Source: Variovorax sp. Root318D1 (GTDB lineage Bacteria > Pseudomonadota > Gammaproteobacteria > Burkholderiales > Burkholderiaceae_C). From it: 64,000 nt of DNA. Made by a program: the position numbers and the translations under genes. Of this stretch, positions 16,859 to 26,111 are shown in pieces (within the stretch, counting starts at the first letter, position 1; every line of letters begins with the position of its first letter). A model generated the notes under the pieces. The model did not search any database. It was not told the origin of the DNA and worked only from the letters and a program-made list of their open reading frames with translations. The stretch spans positions 460,507-524,506 of the forward strand of contig NZ_LMCQ01000019.1 of NCBI RefSeq assembly GCF_001424835.1, read 5' to 3'.

Positions 16859-17509
16859 TCAACCCATGTGGATTTGCGCGGCATCGACCTTGACGAGCTC
16901 GCTGGCCGTGAGCACCGTGTGCCTGGCATGCAGGCGCGTGGTGCCGGCGGCCTCGCAGTCGAGGTGGCCCACGCGCACCTGCTCGGTTTCGTCCACCACG
17001 CGCAGTGCGCTGCGCGCCATCTGCACGATGCGGTCGGCCACCGATTCGAAGACGCGCCCGACCAGGCGCAGGCGGCCGACGGTGGCGTCGAGCGCCTGGC
17101 CGGTGTAGCGCATGTCGTCGACGCGGCAGCTGGCGTTGGCGGCCTGCAGGTGCCATTGCGCGCCTTTCATCTGCAGCTGGCCGCCGCTTTGAAGGCGCAC
17201 GTCGCCGGGGCTTTCGATCGAGAGTGCGCCGGGCGCGTCGATGCGGCTGAGGGAGGCATCGGCCTGCTCGAGCACGGCAATGAGGTACACCCTGTGGCTG
17301 TCGGGGCCTGAGAGCAGCACCGTGTCGCCCACTTCGGGCCTGAGCAGGCAACTGGCGGCGCGCCGACAGCGCCAGGCAAGTCCGCCGTCGTCCTCGACGT
17401 CGAACTGCGAATCGGGCAGCGCAGCCGTGAGTCGCCCCATGAAATGAACCGGCATGGGCGCCAGCGCCGTGGCGGCGGCGATGGCGGGGCGCAGTGGAAC
17501 GACATTCAT
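16859..17509 (-). CDS. DUF3540 protein of the vgrG operon
   Basis: 216 residues from the ATG at 17509. DUF3540 proteins are found almost only in vgrG-DUF2169-DUF4150 clusters. Visible: an N-terminal beta-rich part (HFMGRLTAALPDSQFDVEDDGG...), VGDTVLLSGPDSHRVYLIAVLE, and a C-terminal region VADRIVQMARSALRVVDETEQVRVGHLDCEA. The beta-strand stretches recall a VgrG-like OB fold, so it may help load the PAAR-like tip. Function is inferred from context only. Confidence 0.8.
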   Translation of the reverse strand: MNVVPLRPAIAAATALAPMPVHFMGRLTAALPDSQFDVEDDGGLAWRCRRAASCLLRPEVGDTVLLSGPDSHRVYLIAVLEQADASLSRIDAPGALSIESPGDVRLQSGGQLQMKGAQWHLQAANASCRVDDMRYTGQALDATVGRLRLVGRVFESVADRIVQMARSALRVVDETEQVRVGHLDCEAAGTTRLHARHTVLTASELVKVDAAQIHMG

Positions 17510-17568
17510 GGCGGATTCCTTTCTTGCTTGCTGTTGGCGGCTGGAAAACGGGTGAGAGGTGTTGGCGC

Positions 17569-18618
17569 TCAATGCGACCCGGACCATACCTGGGCCTTGA
17601 AGAGCTCTGGATCGCTCTCGATGATTCCGCCGCGGCTGGAGAAGTGGGTGCCTTGCTGGAGCGCGCGATGAAGGCGGGTGCGCAGAAAGCAGGCACCGCG
17701 GAGGTCGGCACCGCGGAGGTCGGCGTATGAAAGGTCTGCGTCCTGCAGTTGGGCGTCCCGCAGGCTCGCACCTGTGCAGCGTGCGCGGTGAAAGACGGCG
17801 AGCGGCAGGCGGGCGTGGCTGAAGTCGACGCGCTCCAGAACAGCTTCCACCCAGATCGACTGGTCGAAGCGCCCGCCGCTGCAGTTCGCGCCGCTGAGGT
17901 CGGCCTCCGGAAACAGCGCCTGGCAGGCATCCGTATGCGAGAAGTTCGCGCGCCGCAGCGATGTTCCCTTGAAGTTGCCTTGCGTGAGCGTGGCGCCGCT
18001 GAAGTCGGCGTCGTCGAGCTGGCTGTCGGTGAACTGGCACAGGCGCAGCGACAAGCCGGCGAAGCATTGTCCGTCCAGGTCGCATTCGAGGAACATGACG
18101 CTCAGGCATTGCGTCTGCGCAAAGACCGCTGTCTTCAGGTCGAGGCGGTGAAAGGTGACGAAGTTCAGCGTGGCGCCGGTGAAGTCGGCCCGGTCGAGCT
18201 GAGACTCCAGGAAGCTTGCACGTTCGAACTGCTGCGACTGCAGCAGGCTTTCCGTCAACTCGCATCGGAAGAACCTGGCAAAGTCCAGCCGCGTGTCCTT
18301 GAAGCTGGCCTGCCGTGCCTGGCATTCGACGAAGGATGCGCTTTCGAGCGTGGCGGTGTCGAAGCGCGCAGCATTCACGCAGCAGCGAAAGAACTGCACC
18401 TCCTTCAGATGGCCGGCGGAAAACTCGCAGCCCGACAGGTTGCAGTGCGACAGCGCGCTGCCTTCGAGATTGGCGTTCGCAAAGTTGGCGCCTCTGAAAT
18501 CGACGTCGTCCAGCAGCGCGCCCGAGAGGTCGAGGCCGCTCAAGTCCCACCCCCTGCAATCGGCGCTGCCGATCTGTGTGCCGTGACGGATCCTGTCGAC
18601 GAATTCATCGCGCGTCAT
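17569..18618 (-). CDS. Pentapeptide-repeat protein of the vgrG operon
   Basis: 349 residues composed nearly throughout of A(D/N)LXX-type pentapeptides (for example LSGALLDDVDFRGANFANANLEGSALS), predicting a long right-handed quadrilateral beta-helix. There is no signal peptide or catalytic motif. It follows the DUF2169-pentapeptide gene by 7 bases. Such proteins occur in T6SS vgrG islands of Burkholderiales and probably serve as adaptor, scaffold or cargo. Confidence 0.85.
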   Translation of the reverse strand: MTRDEFVDRIRHGTQIGSADCRGWDLSGLDLSGALLDDVDFRGANFANANLEGSALSHCNLSGCEFSAGHLKEVQFFRCCVNAARFDTATLESASFVECQARQASFKDTRLDFARFFRCELTESLLQSQQFERASFLESQLDRADFTGATLNFVTFHRLDLKTAVFAQTQCLSVMFLECDLDGQCFAGLSLRLCQFTDSQLDDADFSGATLTQGNFKGTSLRRANFSHTDACQALFPEADLSGANCSGGRFDQSIWVEAVLERVDFSHARLPLAVFHRARCTGASLRDAQLQDADLSYADLRGADLRGACFLRTRLHRALQQGTHFSSRGGIIESDPELFKAQVWSGSH

Positions 18619-18625
18619 TCGAGGG

Positions 18626-21229
18626 TCATTCGGGCGCTGCAGCGCCCCGCGCCGGCCAGATCTTCGTCTGCTGCGTATAGGCGCCCAGGAGGTGGGTGGT
18701 GCCGTCGATCAGGCTCTGTGACACGTCGGTGCGGAAGAGGTTGGCGGTGCTCAGATCCGCCTGCGTGAAATCGGCCTTGGAGAAATTGGCGTCGATGAGG
18801 TTGGCGCCGCGCAGCACGGCGCCTGTGAGGTCCGCGCGCACGAAAAGGCTTTCGCCCGCCTCCAACCGCTCGAGCCTGGCGCCCCGCAAGTCGCACTCCG
18901 AAAAGTCGCAGTTGTCCAGCCGTGCCGCGCCAAGGTCGGCCCCGGGGAGCGGCGTGGTGCGAAAGCCGCATTGCCTGAGTGTGGCGCGGCGGAATCCGGC
19001 GCCGGCCAGGGAGCTTCCATGCGCGAAGCTGCTGCCGTCGATGCGCGCATCGGAAAAATCCACCGCGCCGCTGCAATCGGTGGTGACGAATCCGCAGCGC
19101 ACCAGCGTAGCGTTGACGAAGCTCACGTCTTGCAGCGTGCACTCGAGCCACACTACCTGGTTGAACGAGGCACCGCCGAAAGCCATGCCGTCCATGCGCA
19201 GTTTCGTCAGGAAGACCTGCTGCCAGTCGGATCCGCGGAAGTCGCATTGGCTGAGTTCGGTCTCGGCGAGGCGCGTCTGGTCGAACTGGGTGTTGGCCAT
19301 GTTGCAGGACTTGAAGCGCGTCTTCTCGCAATGGGCACCACCCAGGTCGGCGCCGGAGAAGTTGGCGAACTCGCAATTCGCGCCGCCGAGGTTGGCGTTC
19401 TTGAAAGTGGCGTTGATCAGCGACGTGCGCGAGAGCCGGGCGCGTGCCAGCACGGCGCTGTTGAAGTTGGCATCGTCGAGCAGGGCCGCATCGAGATTGG
19501 CGTCTTCGAGAGAGGCGCCCGAGAAGTCGGCCCCGCGCAGGTCCATGCCCGAAAGGTCCGCACCGATCAGGCGCATGCCCGAGAAGTTGCGTTCGCCCGG
19601 TGCGGCTTCGGCCAGACGGCGCCGGATCTTGGCGGACCGGTAGGAAGGCATGGGTGGCGCAGCGTCGGAAAGGTGGGCCGCATAGAGATACCCGAGCTTG
19701 ATCTGCGCGCCCGTGCGCTCCTTGGTGCTGGCGGCAATGAGCGAAGGCGCGGCCACCGCGCTGGACGGGCTCTGCGGGACCGGCGCGGCGAGTTCTTCGA
19801 GTTGCTGCAGCAGTTCGTCGGGATCGAAGCGCTGCGGCCGGCTACGGCTTTCTCGCAGCAAAGCCGGGTCGATTTCTTCGTCCTGCGCCTTGTGCATTCG
19901 TTCGGCGTGGGCCTGCAGGTCTTGCTTGGCTTTCATCATGTCTGCCTCCATGCGCTCGAAGTATTCCGGCACGTCGTCGAATGCCAGTGGCTCGGCCGGG
20001 GGCGCAGGCGCGGGCAGGTATTGGTCGGGGTCGACGCCCAGGGCCAGGAGCTCGGCGCGGCGGCTTTCGTGGTCGCGCTGTTGGCCGGCGCGCAGGTTGC
20101 GAATCAGCGGCCGCGCCATCGGGTCGGGCATGTCTATGGCGCTCCAGCGCCCGAGAATGGCCTTTGGGGCGAGGTCACTGTCGCGAAACGCCAGCAGGCC
20201 GCCGCGCGCCGGATCGAGCCGCTGCAGCAGCGCCGATTGGTAGTGCGCAAGCGGCCGGGGCTCGCGGGGGAGTTCGAGTGCCGGCATGATGTGCCGCACG
20301 TCGGCGGCGTCGTCCTCGCGCACCGGCAGCGTCCCGTGCCAGACCAGCGCCACGCGCTCGCGGTGCGGAAAAAACCATGCGGTGGTGAGCCGCAGCGCAA
20401 CTTCCCGCAGCTCGCGGCCTTGCTTGTCGAAGCTCACGAAGCAGCGCGCGAGCCAGTCGGGCAGGTGGCCGCTGAGCACCGGCTCCACGGGGTGCATGTT
20501 CAGAATCTCGTAGGCCGCGCGGGGCGGAAGCTCCTGGCGGTCGGGCCATTGCTGGTCGGCGGGCGCGGCGTTGAAGAAGCGCCAGTCCATGTCCTCGGCG
20601 AAACCGGGAAACTGGTGCTGCAGCCAGTCGTCGCCGTACTCGCTGCCCATCAGGGCCATGCGTTGCGGGCTCTCCACCGGCACGGCGCCAAAACTGGCGG
20701 GGCTCACGGCGTGGCCGCGCGACTTCATGCGCGCACCAACCGCTTCCACGTTGGGCGCGCGGCGCGTGCGGACACCATTCATCAGTTCGTCGAACGCACC
20801 GATGCCCGCGGGGTTCTCCGGTACGCCGGGGCCGCCGTAGGCATGGGCCCAGTCCAGGCGCATCTGCTCGAAGGGCTGCGGCGCCGTCAGCCGACCGTCG
20901 AGCCAGTAGCGATCGCCGGAGACGAACAGGGACTTCTCGACATCGGCAACGCGAATGCGCACCGCGCAGGCGGTCTTGTCCTGTTGATGAAGGGTGTAGC
21001 CATAGCCGCTCGCCAGAATCTCCGGCACGCGCTTGGGAATGCCCATGTCGAACACGCTCGAGCTGCCGATCTCCTCGCCGACGGTCTGCCAGAGCTCCTG
21101 GTCAGCCATGAGGCGAGGTTCGGTGCCCATGCTGGCCAGTGCCATGACGGACACGCCCAGGTGATCGGCACCCTGCCAGCGGTAAGGCCGGGTAAGGATG
21201 CCGAGCCGCAGCGGCTTGACGGTCTTCAT
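18626..21229 (-). CDS. DUF2169 T6SS adaptor fused to pentapeptide repeats
   Basis: 867 residues from the ATG at 21229. Residues about 1-300 form a DUF2169 domain (start MKTVKPLRLGILTRPYRW; HAYGGPGVPENPAGIG; NMHPVEPVLSGHLPDWLARCF). A middle charged linker (about 450-560) contains FERMEADMMKAKQDLQAHAERMH. The C-terminal ~290 residues are pentapeptide repeats (SGMRLIGADLSGMDLRGADFSGAS onwards). DUF2169 proteins are adaptors that load PAAR-type effectors on VgrG. The start forms an ATGA overlap with the preceding gene, indicating tight coupling. Confidence 0.88.
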   Translation of the reverse strand: MKTVKPLRLGILTRPYRWQGADHLGVSVMALASMGTEPRLMADQELWQTVGEEIGSSSVFDMGIPKRVPEILASGYGYTLHQQDKTACAVRIRVADVEKSLFVSGDRYWLDGRLTAPQPFEQMRLDWAHAYGGPGVPENPAGIGAFDELMNGVRTRRAPNVEAVGARMKSRGHAVSPASFGAVPVESPQRMALMGSEYGDDWLQHQFPGFAEDMDWRFFNAAPADQQWPDRQELPPRAAYEILNMHPVEPVLSGHLPDWLARCFVSFDKQGRELREVALRLTTAWFFPHRERVALVWHGTLPVREDDAADVRHIMPALELPREPRPLAHYQSALLQRLDPARGGLLAFRDSDLAPKAILGRWSAIDMPDPMARPLIRNLRAGQQRDHESRRAELLALGVDPDQYLPAPAPPAEPLAFDDVPEYFERMEADMMKAKQDLQAHAERMHKAQDEEIDPALLRESRSRPQRFDPDELLQQLEELAAPVPQSPSSAVAAPSLIAASTKERTGAQIKLGYLYAAHLSDAAPPMPSYRSAKIRRRLAEAAPGERNFSGMRLIGADLSGMDLRGADFSGASLEDANLDAALLDDANFNSAVLARARLSRTSLINATFKNANLGGANCEFANFSGADLGGAHCEKTRFKSCNMANTQFDQTRLAETELSQCDFRGSDWQQVFLTKLRMDGMAFGGASFNQVVWLECTLQDVSFVNATLVRCGFVTTDCSGAVDFSDARIDGSSFAHGSSLAGAGFRRATLRQCGFRTTPLPGADLGAARLDNCDFSECDLRGARLERLEAGESLFVRADLTGAVLRGANLIDANFSKADFTQADLSTANLFRTDVSQSLIDGTTHLLGAYTQQTKIWPARGAAAPE

Positions 21230-21693
21230 GCGCCTGCTGTCTTTTTGACGGCCGGATGCGGCCGCGAAACATCGGCGCCGAAATAGGCGGCCGAGCCGGC
21301 GCGGCGCTCGACGGCGAGCTCGCGGCTCGCGGGATCGAAGCGCACGGCAATCGTCTTGCCGGGTGCGTAGTCGGGCAGTTCGGCCACGGCAATCGAGGTG
21401 GTCTGCTCCACGTCGAAGGGATCGGCTGCATCGGCCGGCTTCACGCGAAGCTCGAGCTTTGCCACCGCCCAGATGGCCCCATTTGCGGAGCGGCGCTGGC
21501 CGGTGTCGGAGAGCGCCATCACATCCGCCATGGCGGGCTCGCCGTATTCGAGCAATTCGGCGGCGCGTTGCGCGCGAGACGACCGCGCACCATGCTTTCG
21601 GTATTCGCGCAGCAGCGTGACGACCAGGGTAAAAGCGAGCCAGACGAGCAACGGTACAAGAATCCACTCAACCGAGAAGCCCGAGGTCGCCAT
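21226..21693 (-). CDS. Membrane-anchored DUF3592-like protein of the vgrG operon
   Basis: 155 residues from the ATG at 21693. One N-terminal membrane helix (WILVPLLVWLAFTLVVTLL), then a soluble domain with ELLEYGEPAMADVMALSDTGQR, ELRVKPADAADPFDVEQTTSIAVAELPDYAPGKTIAVRFDPASRELAVE. This pattern resembles the small DUF3592-like fold. Role in T6SS is unknown; it starts 14 bases after vgrG and overlaps the DUF2169 gene by ATGA. Confidence 0.75.
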   Translation of the reverse strand: MATSGFSVEWILVPLLVWLAFTLVVTLLREYRKHGARSSRAQRAAELLEYGEPAMADVMALSDTGQRRSANGAIWAVAKLELRVKPADAADPFDVEQTTSIAVAELPDYAPGKTIAVRFDPASRELAVERRAGSAAYFGADVSRPHPAVKKTAGA

Positions 21694-21707
21694 GCGGGGT
21701 GATGCAT

Positions 21708-24119
21708 TCAGCCGAACAGCACGAAGCCCTTGAGCGCACCCCAGAAGCCGCCCACATGCTCCTGGGCCACCACGTTCGAGAAGCTGACGGAGCCGAAGTT
21801 GGCCTGGTGCGCGTACATGTTCAAGATCTGCGCCGTGGCATCCATCTTCTTGATGTTGCTTGTGAACGTGAAACCCGAGTTGCTGTTGTTGACGCCATAA
21901 GTGGCACTGGAGGCACCGAAGGCCGTGATGGCCGTGGGCGCCCAGTCCCACAGCAGCACGCGGTTCACGTGTTTGACCTTGTTGCCCTCGAAGGTGAAGT
22001 CGCCGCTGGCCTTGACGTTGACGTCGCCCGCCGTGGCCTCGATGGTCACGGCCTTGGCCTTGCCCGAATAATTGCCAGCCGACACGGTCGAGACGTGGTC
22101 GCCGGTCTCGATGGTCTCGGTGAGGCCGCCCTTGATCGTGTCGGAGCCGCCGCCCCCCACGATGGTTCTTTGCCAGCCGGTCTGGTAGGTTTCCTGCCGG
22201 TTGCCGTCCAGTGTCTTGAGGATCGAGTTGCCGGTGTGCACCTCTTCGTCCATGCCGAGCTTGACGTCGACGAGCAGGCCCTTGTCGAAGGTCTCGTGGC
22301 GCAGGCCGGCGTTGACGACGACTTCCGAATCGCCCGTCAGCACGGTTTCCTTCGAGCCCATCTTGGTGGTGGTCTCGATGCGGTTGTCGAAGAAGTGTTC
22401 GGTCAGCGCGCCCGACACGGTGAGCTTGGAGCCGTTGCGGTATTCGGCCGTGTCCTTCTGCTTGATGGTGGTGTCGCGGGTCTTGTCGACGGTGAGGGTG
22501 TCGGTGCCTTCGATGTGGGTGGTGCGGTTGCCCTCGACCGTTTCGGTCTCGTTGTTTTCGACGTGAATGTCGAAGTCGTTCTCGACGTCGATTTCGAAGT
22601 TCTTTTCGGCGTGAATGCGCACCAGCTCGCAGCCCGGCGCGTCGTCGAGAATGAATTCGTTCGCGTTGGCCGGCGAGCCGTCCCGGCTGCGGCTCACGAA
22701 GCCGCTCACCGTCACCTGCGCCGGCAGTTCGAGCGGGGGCATCTGGTCGGCGTTGTAGACCCGCCCGATGATGATCGGCCTGTCGGGGTGGCCGCCGATG
22801 AAGTCGACCACGACCTCCTGCCCTTTGCGCGGATGGTTGACTGCGCCGTAGTTGGAGCCGGCCCATGCGCTGGAGACGCGCACCCAGCAGGAGCTGTTCT
22901 CGTCGCTCTTGCCGTAGCGGTCCCAGCGGAACTGCACTTTCACGCGGCCGTACTGGTCGACCCAGAACTCCTGGCCTGCCTTGCCGACGACGGTGGCGGT
23001 TTGCGGGCCGTTGGCGCGCGGCAATGGCGTGATGCGGGGCGCGCGGAAGAGATACGTGGTGGGCTGCACGGCAAAGTCGAAGCTGTAGTGGCCTTCGGCG
23101 CCGCCGCTGGCGTAGCCGCCTTCGCGCAGCGCATACGACACCGACACCACCAGGTATTCGCGGTTGTCTTCCTGCCGCGGGCAGTTCTGCATGGTGAAGC
23201 GGTAGCCGGGCGCCATGCCGCGCACGTTGGTGTGGCCGATGTCGCGTTCGGCCTGCGCCTGTGCTTCTTCGAGGCGGATGCGCGAGTAGTGCTCGCCCTG
23301 TTCGGCCTCGCTGAAGCCCCCGAGCCATTCGTACATCTCGTACTGGCCGTGGTCGTTGCCACGCGGCTGGCTGCGCACGTTCATCAGGTCGGCGCGGGGC
23401 TTCTTGAAATCGAAGTCGTCCACCACGTAGGTGCCGGGGCGAATCTCTTCGGTGACCTGCCACTGGTCGATCACTTCCTGCCACGGGTCGGCGCCGCGCT
23501 CGGTCGCGAGATAGCTGATCCTGGCGTAGCCGGGAAGGGTGTCGTGCGCGGCGATGTCGTCGGCCAGCACCAGCGTGTGCTGGTCCTTGTCGTGCGTGAA
23601 GTAGTAGTAGATGCCTTCGTGCTCCATCAGGCGGCTCACGAAGGCGAAGTCGGTTTCCTGGTATTGAACGCAGTACTCCCACTGCCGGTAGCTGGCGCTG
23701 AGTTTCTTCTCGAAGGCAAAGCCGTAGTCGGCGAACACCTCTTCGAGGATGTCGACCACCGACTTGTTCTGGAATATCTTGCAGTCGCTGGTGCGCGTGA
23801 GATACCAGAGCCATGGCCGCACCGTGGCGCGGTAGATCACATAGCGCGAAGTGCCGCCCTCCTTGCCGATCATCGTGAAGCGGACGATCTGCCCGTTCAG
23901 GAAGCGCGGCGCGCCTGCGGTCTGGATCTCGAGTACCAGTGGCTTGCCCAGCACGGCTTTCATGTCGATGGACATGCTGGGGCTCAGCAGCTCGACATCG
24001 AATTCGAACAGCTGTGACAGCCCCTCGGTTCCGTGCATCGAGCGGAACAGCAGCTGGTCTTCGCCCAGCGGGGTGTGCGCGCGAACGACTCTGGCCAAGT
24101 GAGAACTCCCTTCGCTCAT
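21708..24119 (-). CDS. vgrG: Type VI secretion tip protein VgrG
   Basis: 803 residues from the ATG at 24119; the open frame runs further upstream, but the VgrG homology starts at about residue 10 of this start. Seen: the gp27-like part (ARVVRAHTPLGEDQLLFRSMHGTEGLSQLFEFDVEL; YCVQYQETDFAFVSRLMEHEGIYYYF), the gp5 OB fold (QYGRVKVQFRWDRYGKSDENSSCWVRVSSAWAGSNYGAV), then a long needle of repeating valine/threonine-rich strands (DUF2345-like). It ends in a helical tail with no enzyme domain. First gene of the six-gene minus-strand operon. No tssA-M core genes are in the window, so this is a satellite vgrG island. Confidence 0.93.
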   Translation of the reverse strand: MSEGSSHLARVVRAHTPLGEDQLLFRSMHGTEGLSQLFEFDVELLSPSMSIDMKAVLGKPLVLEIQTAGAPRFLNGQIVRFTMIGKEGGTSRYVIYRATVRPWLWYLTRTSDCKIFQNKSVVDILEEVFADYGFAFEKKLSASYRQWEYCVQYQETDFAFVSRLMEHEGIYYYFTHDKDQHTLVLADDIAAHDTLPGYARISYLATERGADPWQEVIDQWQVTEEIRPGTYVVDDFDFKKPRADLMNVRSQPRGNDHGQYEMYEWLGGFSEAEQGEHYSRIRLEEAQAQAERDIGHTNVRGMAPGYRFTMQNCPRQEDNREYLVVSVSYALREGGYASGGAEGHYSFDFAVQPTTYLFRAPRITPLPRANGPQTATVVGKAGQEFWVDQYGRVKVQFRWDRYGKSDENSSCWVRVSSAWAGSNYGAVNHPRKGQEVVVDFIGGHPDRPIIIGRVYNADQMPPLELPAQVTVSGFVSRSRDGSPANANEFILDDAPGCELVRIHAEKNFEIDVENDFDIHVENNETETVEGNRTTHIEGTDTLTVDKTRDTTIKQKDTAEYRNGSKLTVSGALTEHFFDNRIETTTKMGSKETVLTGDSEVVVNAGLRHETFDKGLLVDVKLGMDEEVHTGNSILKTLDGNRQETYQTGWQRTIVGGGGSDTIKGGLTETIETGDHVSTVSAGNYSGKAKAVTIEATAGDVNVKASGDFTFEGNKVKHVNRVLLWDWAPTAITAFGASSATYGVNNSNSGFTFTSNIKKMDATAQILNMYAHQANFGSVSFSNVVAQEHVGGFWGALKGFVLFG

Positions 24120-24345
24120 GAAAGCGCCGACTGCACCAGCATCGACCATCGCGCCGCAGCCAGCGGCAGCAGTTGCGAACTTATGTCTGAACGGTGTGTT
24201 CGCCTGCGAACCCGTATGGGGCCCCGGCTGCTTCATCGTTGTGCCCTGTGCATCGGCAATGCCTCGTTTCTTGCAAGTAGCAGGCCAGCGCACGTCGGAC
24301 ATGGCGCCGTGTTGCAGGCCAGCAGCGAGCTTGTAGGATGGCCGC

Positions 24346-25062
24346 ATGACCCAGCACATCGGAATCGTCGGATGCTCCGCCGAAGGCGCGGCGCTCTGCT
24401 ACCAGACCATCTGCGTGGAAGGGGCCCAACTGCTTGGGCCGCATGCGCATCCTGAAGTCTCGATGCACACGCCCTCGCTCGCGGACTACATGGCGCACAT
24501 CTACCGAAACGACTGGCGCGGCGTGGGCGAGGTGATGCTCGCGTCGGCCAACAAGCTCGCGAAGATCGGCGCGAGCTTTCTGGTCTGCCCCGACAACACC
24601 ATTCACCAGGCGCTGCCGTTCATCGAAGCACGTTCGCCGCTGCCGTGGCTGCATATTGCCGAATGCGTGGCCGACGAGGCCGCGCAGCGCGGGTTCAAGC
24701 GCCTGGCCATCACCGGCACGCGCTGGCTGGTGGAGAGCGAGGTCTATCCCGAGAAGCTCTCTGCCAGGGGGCTCGAGTACGTTCGGCCTGCTGTCGATGA
24801 ACGCGAAGAGATCAACCGCATCATCATGGAAGAGCTGGTTTGCGGTGTCTTCACGCCCGATGCGGTCACGGCGTTCCGCCGCGTCATCCAGCGCATGAAG
24901 GACGAGGACGGCTGCGATGCGGTCGTTCTCGGCTGCACCGAGATTCCGCTCATCATCAACGACGTGAACTCGCCGCTGCCGACGCTCGATTCGACGCGGC
25001 TCCTTGCACGCGCCGCGTTGCAGCGCACGGTGCAGGGCCGCGCCGCGGCTGAAGAGCCCTGA
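24346..25062 (+). CDS. Aspartate/glutamate racemase family protein
   Basis: 238 residues. It belongs to the two-cysteine racemase superfamily: IGIVGCSAEGAA at the N-terminus, first catalytic Cys in LVCPDNTIH at about residue 85, and second in VLGCTEIPLI at about 200. It interconverts L and D forms of an acidic amino acid or related substrate without a cofactor. The precise substrate is not determined. It is divergent from vgrG (226 bases between starts) and convergent with the hydrolase gene. Confidence 0.85.
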   Translation: MTQHIGIVGCSAEGAALCYQTICVEGAQLLGPHAHPEVSMHTPSLADYMAHIYRNDWRGVGEVMLASANKLAKIGASFLVCPDNTIHQALPFIEARSPLPWLHIAECVADEAAQRGFKRLAITGTRWLVESEVYPEKLSARGLEYVRPAVDEREEINRIIMEELVCGVFTPDAVTAFRRVIQRMKDEDGCDAVVLGCTEIPLIINDVNSPLPTLDSTRLLARAALQRTVQGRAAAEEP

Positions 25063-25065
25063 ACC

Positions 25066-25995
25066 TCAGCCCGCCAGGAACTGCTCGATCAGCCCGGCCA
25101 CGCGCTGCGGCTGGTCGTGGTGCAGCATGTGGCCGGCGTCTTCGAGCCGCTCGATGCGCACCGAAGGCACGGACCGGAGGCGCTCATGGAACTCGTCCAG
25201 CGTGTAGCGGTTTTTCCACCACCCCTGCAGGCTGTCGTCCGCGGCTTCGATCATGAGCGTGGGCGCCGAGATCCGCGCATAGAGCGCGAGGGTTTCATCG
25301 ACCCGGAAGATGTTGGCGTTGATGATCTTATGCCCGGGATCGCCTAGGATTTGCCAGCGCTCGCTGCCGTCGGCCTGCACCTGCAGCGCCGACCAATGGC
25401 TGGCGAGCCAATTGGCCTTGTCGGGGGTGAGTCGCGGGTTGGTCTTCATGAGCCGCCGTGCCACGCCGTCGACCGCGGAGTAGCCGGCCAGCGCCATCTC
25501 GCCGCGGTGCAGCCGCTTGAGCTCGTCGATCCATTGGCCGTAGCGCCCGGGCGCTTCTTCAGGCTTGCGCGCCGGCATGCCGAAGCCTTCGAGGTTGACG
25601 AGGCGGCGGATGCGCTCGGGCCTTGCGCCGGCGTAGTGCATGGCGACGTTGCCGCCCATGCTGTGGCCGACCAGGTCGACCGGCCGCGCCGCGTCGCCTT
25701 CGCCCGCGTAGTGGTCGAGCAGCCATTCGAGATCGGCCATGTAGTCGGGCAGCCAGTAGTTGTCGACCCCGCCGCCGTCGGTGAGGCCGAAGCCGCGCCA
25801 GTCGGGCGCGACGATGAAGCGCTCTTCGGCCAGCGCATCGACCACGAACTGCCAGGAGGCCGCCACGTCCATCCAGCCGTGCAGCAGCACCAGCGGCGGC
25901 CGCGCGGCCGAGGGCTCGCCCCAGAGGCGCACGTGGTAGCTGAGGTTGCGCACGGGCACGAATTCGCTGCGCGAGGGACGGAGGGCTTGGTACAT
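25066..25995 (-). CDS. Alpha/beta hydrolase
   Basis: 309 residues from the ATG at 25995 (MYQALRPSRSEF). Seen: oxyanion region LLHGWMDVAASWQ, nucleophile elbow GHSMGG with Ser at about 128, an acid Asp in APTLMIEAADDSLQ, and His in LEDAGHMLHHDQP. A cytoplasmic esterase or hydrolase of unknown substrate. It ends 3 bases from the convergent racemase gene. Confidence 0.88.
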   Translation of the reverse strand: MYQALRPSRSEFVPVRNLSYHVRLWGEPSAARPPLVLLHGWMDVAASWQFVVDALAEERFIVAPDWRGFGLTDGGGVDNYWLPDYMADLEWLLDHYAGEGDAARPVDLVGHSMGGNVAMHYAGARPERIRRLVNLEGFGMPARKPEEAPGRYGQWIDELKRLHRGEMALAGYSAVDGVARRLMKTNPRLTPDKANWLASHWSALQVQADGSERWQILGDPGHKIINANIFRVDETLALYARISAPTLMIEAADDSLQGWWKNRYTLDEFHERLRSVPSVRIERLEDAGHMLHHDQPQRVAGLIEQFLAG

Positions 25996-26111
25996 GGGCG
26001 TCGATGATAAGGAGCCCGGCGCCGGCGTGCAGTCCGGCACAGGACAGCCCTTCGCTCGGCTTTTTTGCCGGCGGCCAGCGCATTGCGGGGGAGGGCGGTA
26101 GCATCCCGCGC

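Noticed and set aside
21226..23814. 862-codon minus-strand frame
   Set aside because: Only its last 155 codons (from 21693) look coding; the rest is a shadow of vgrG.
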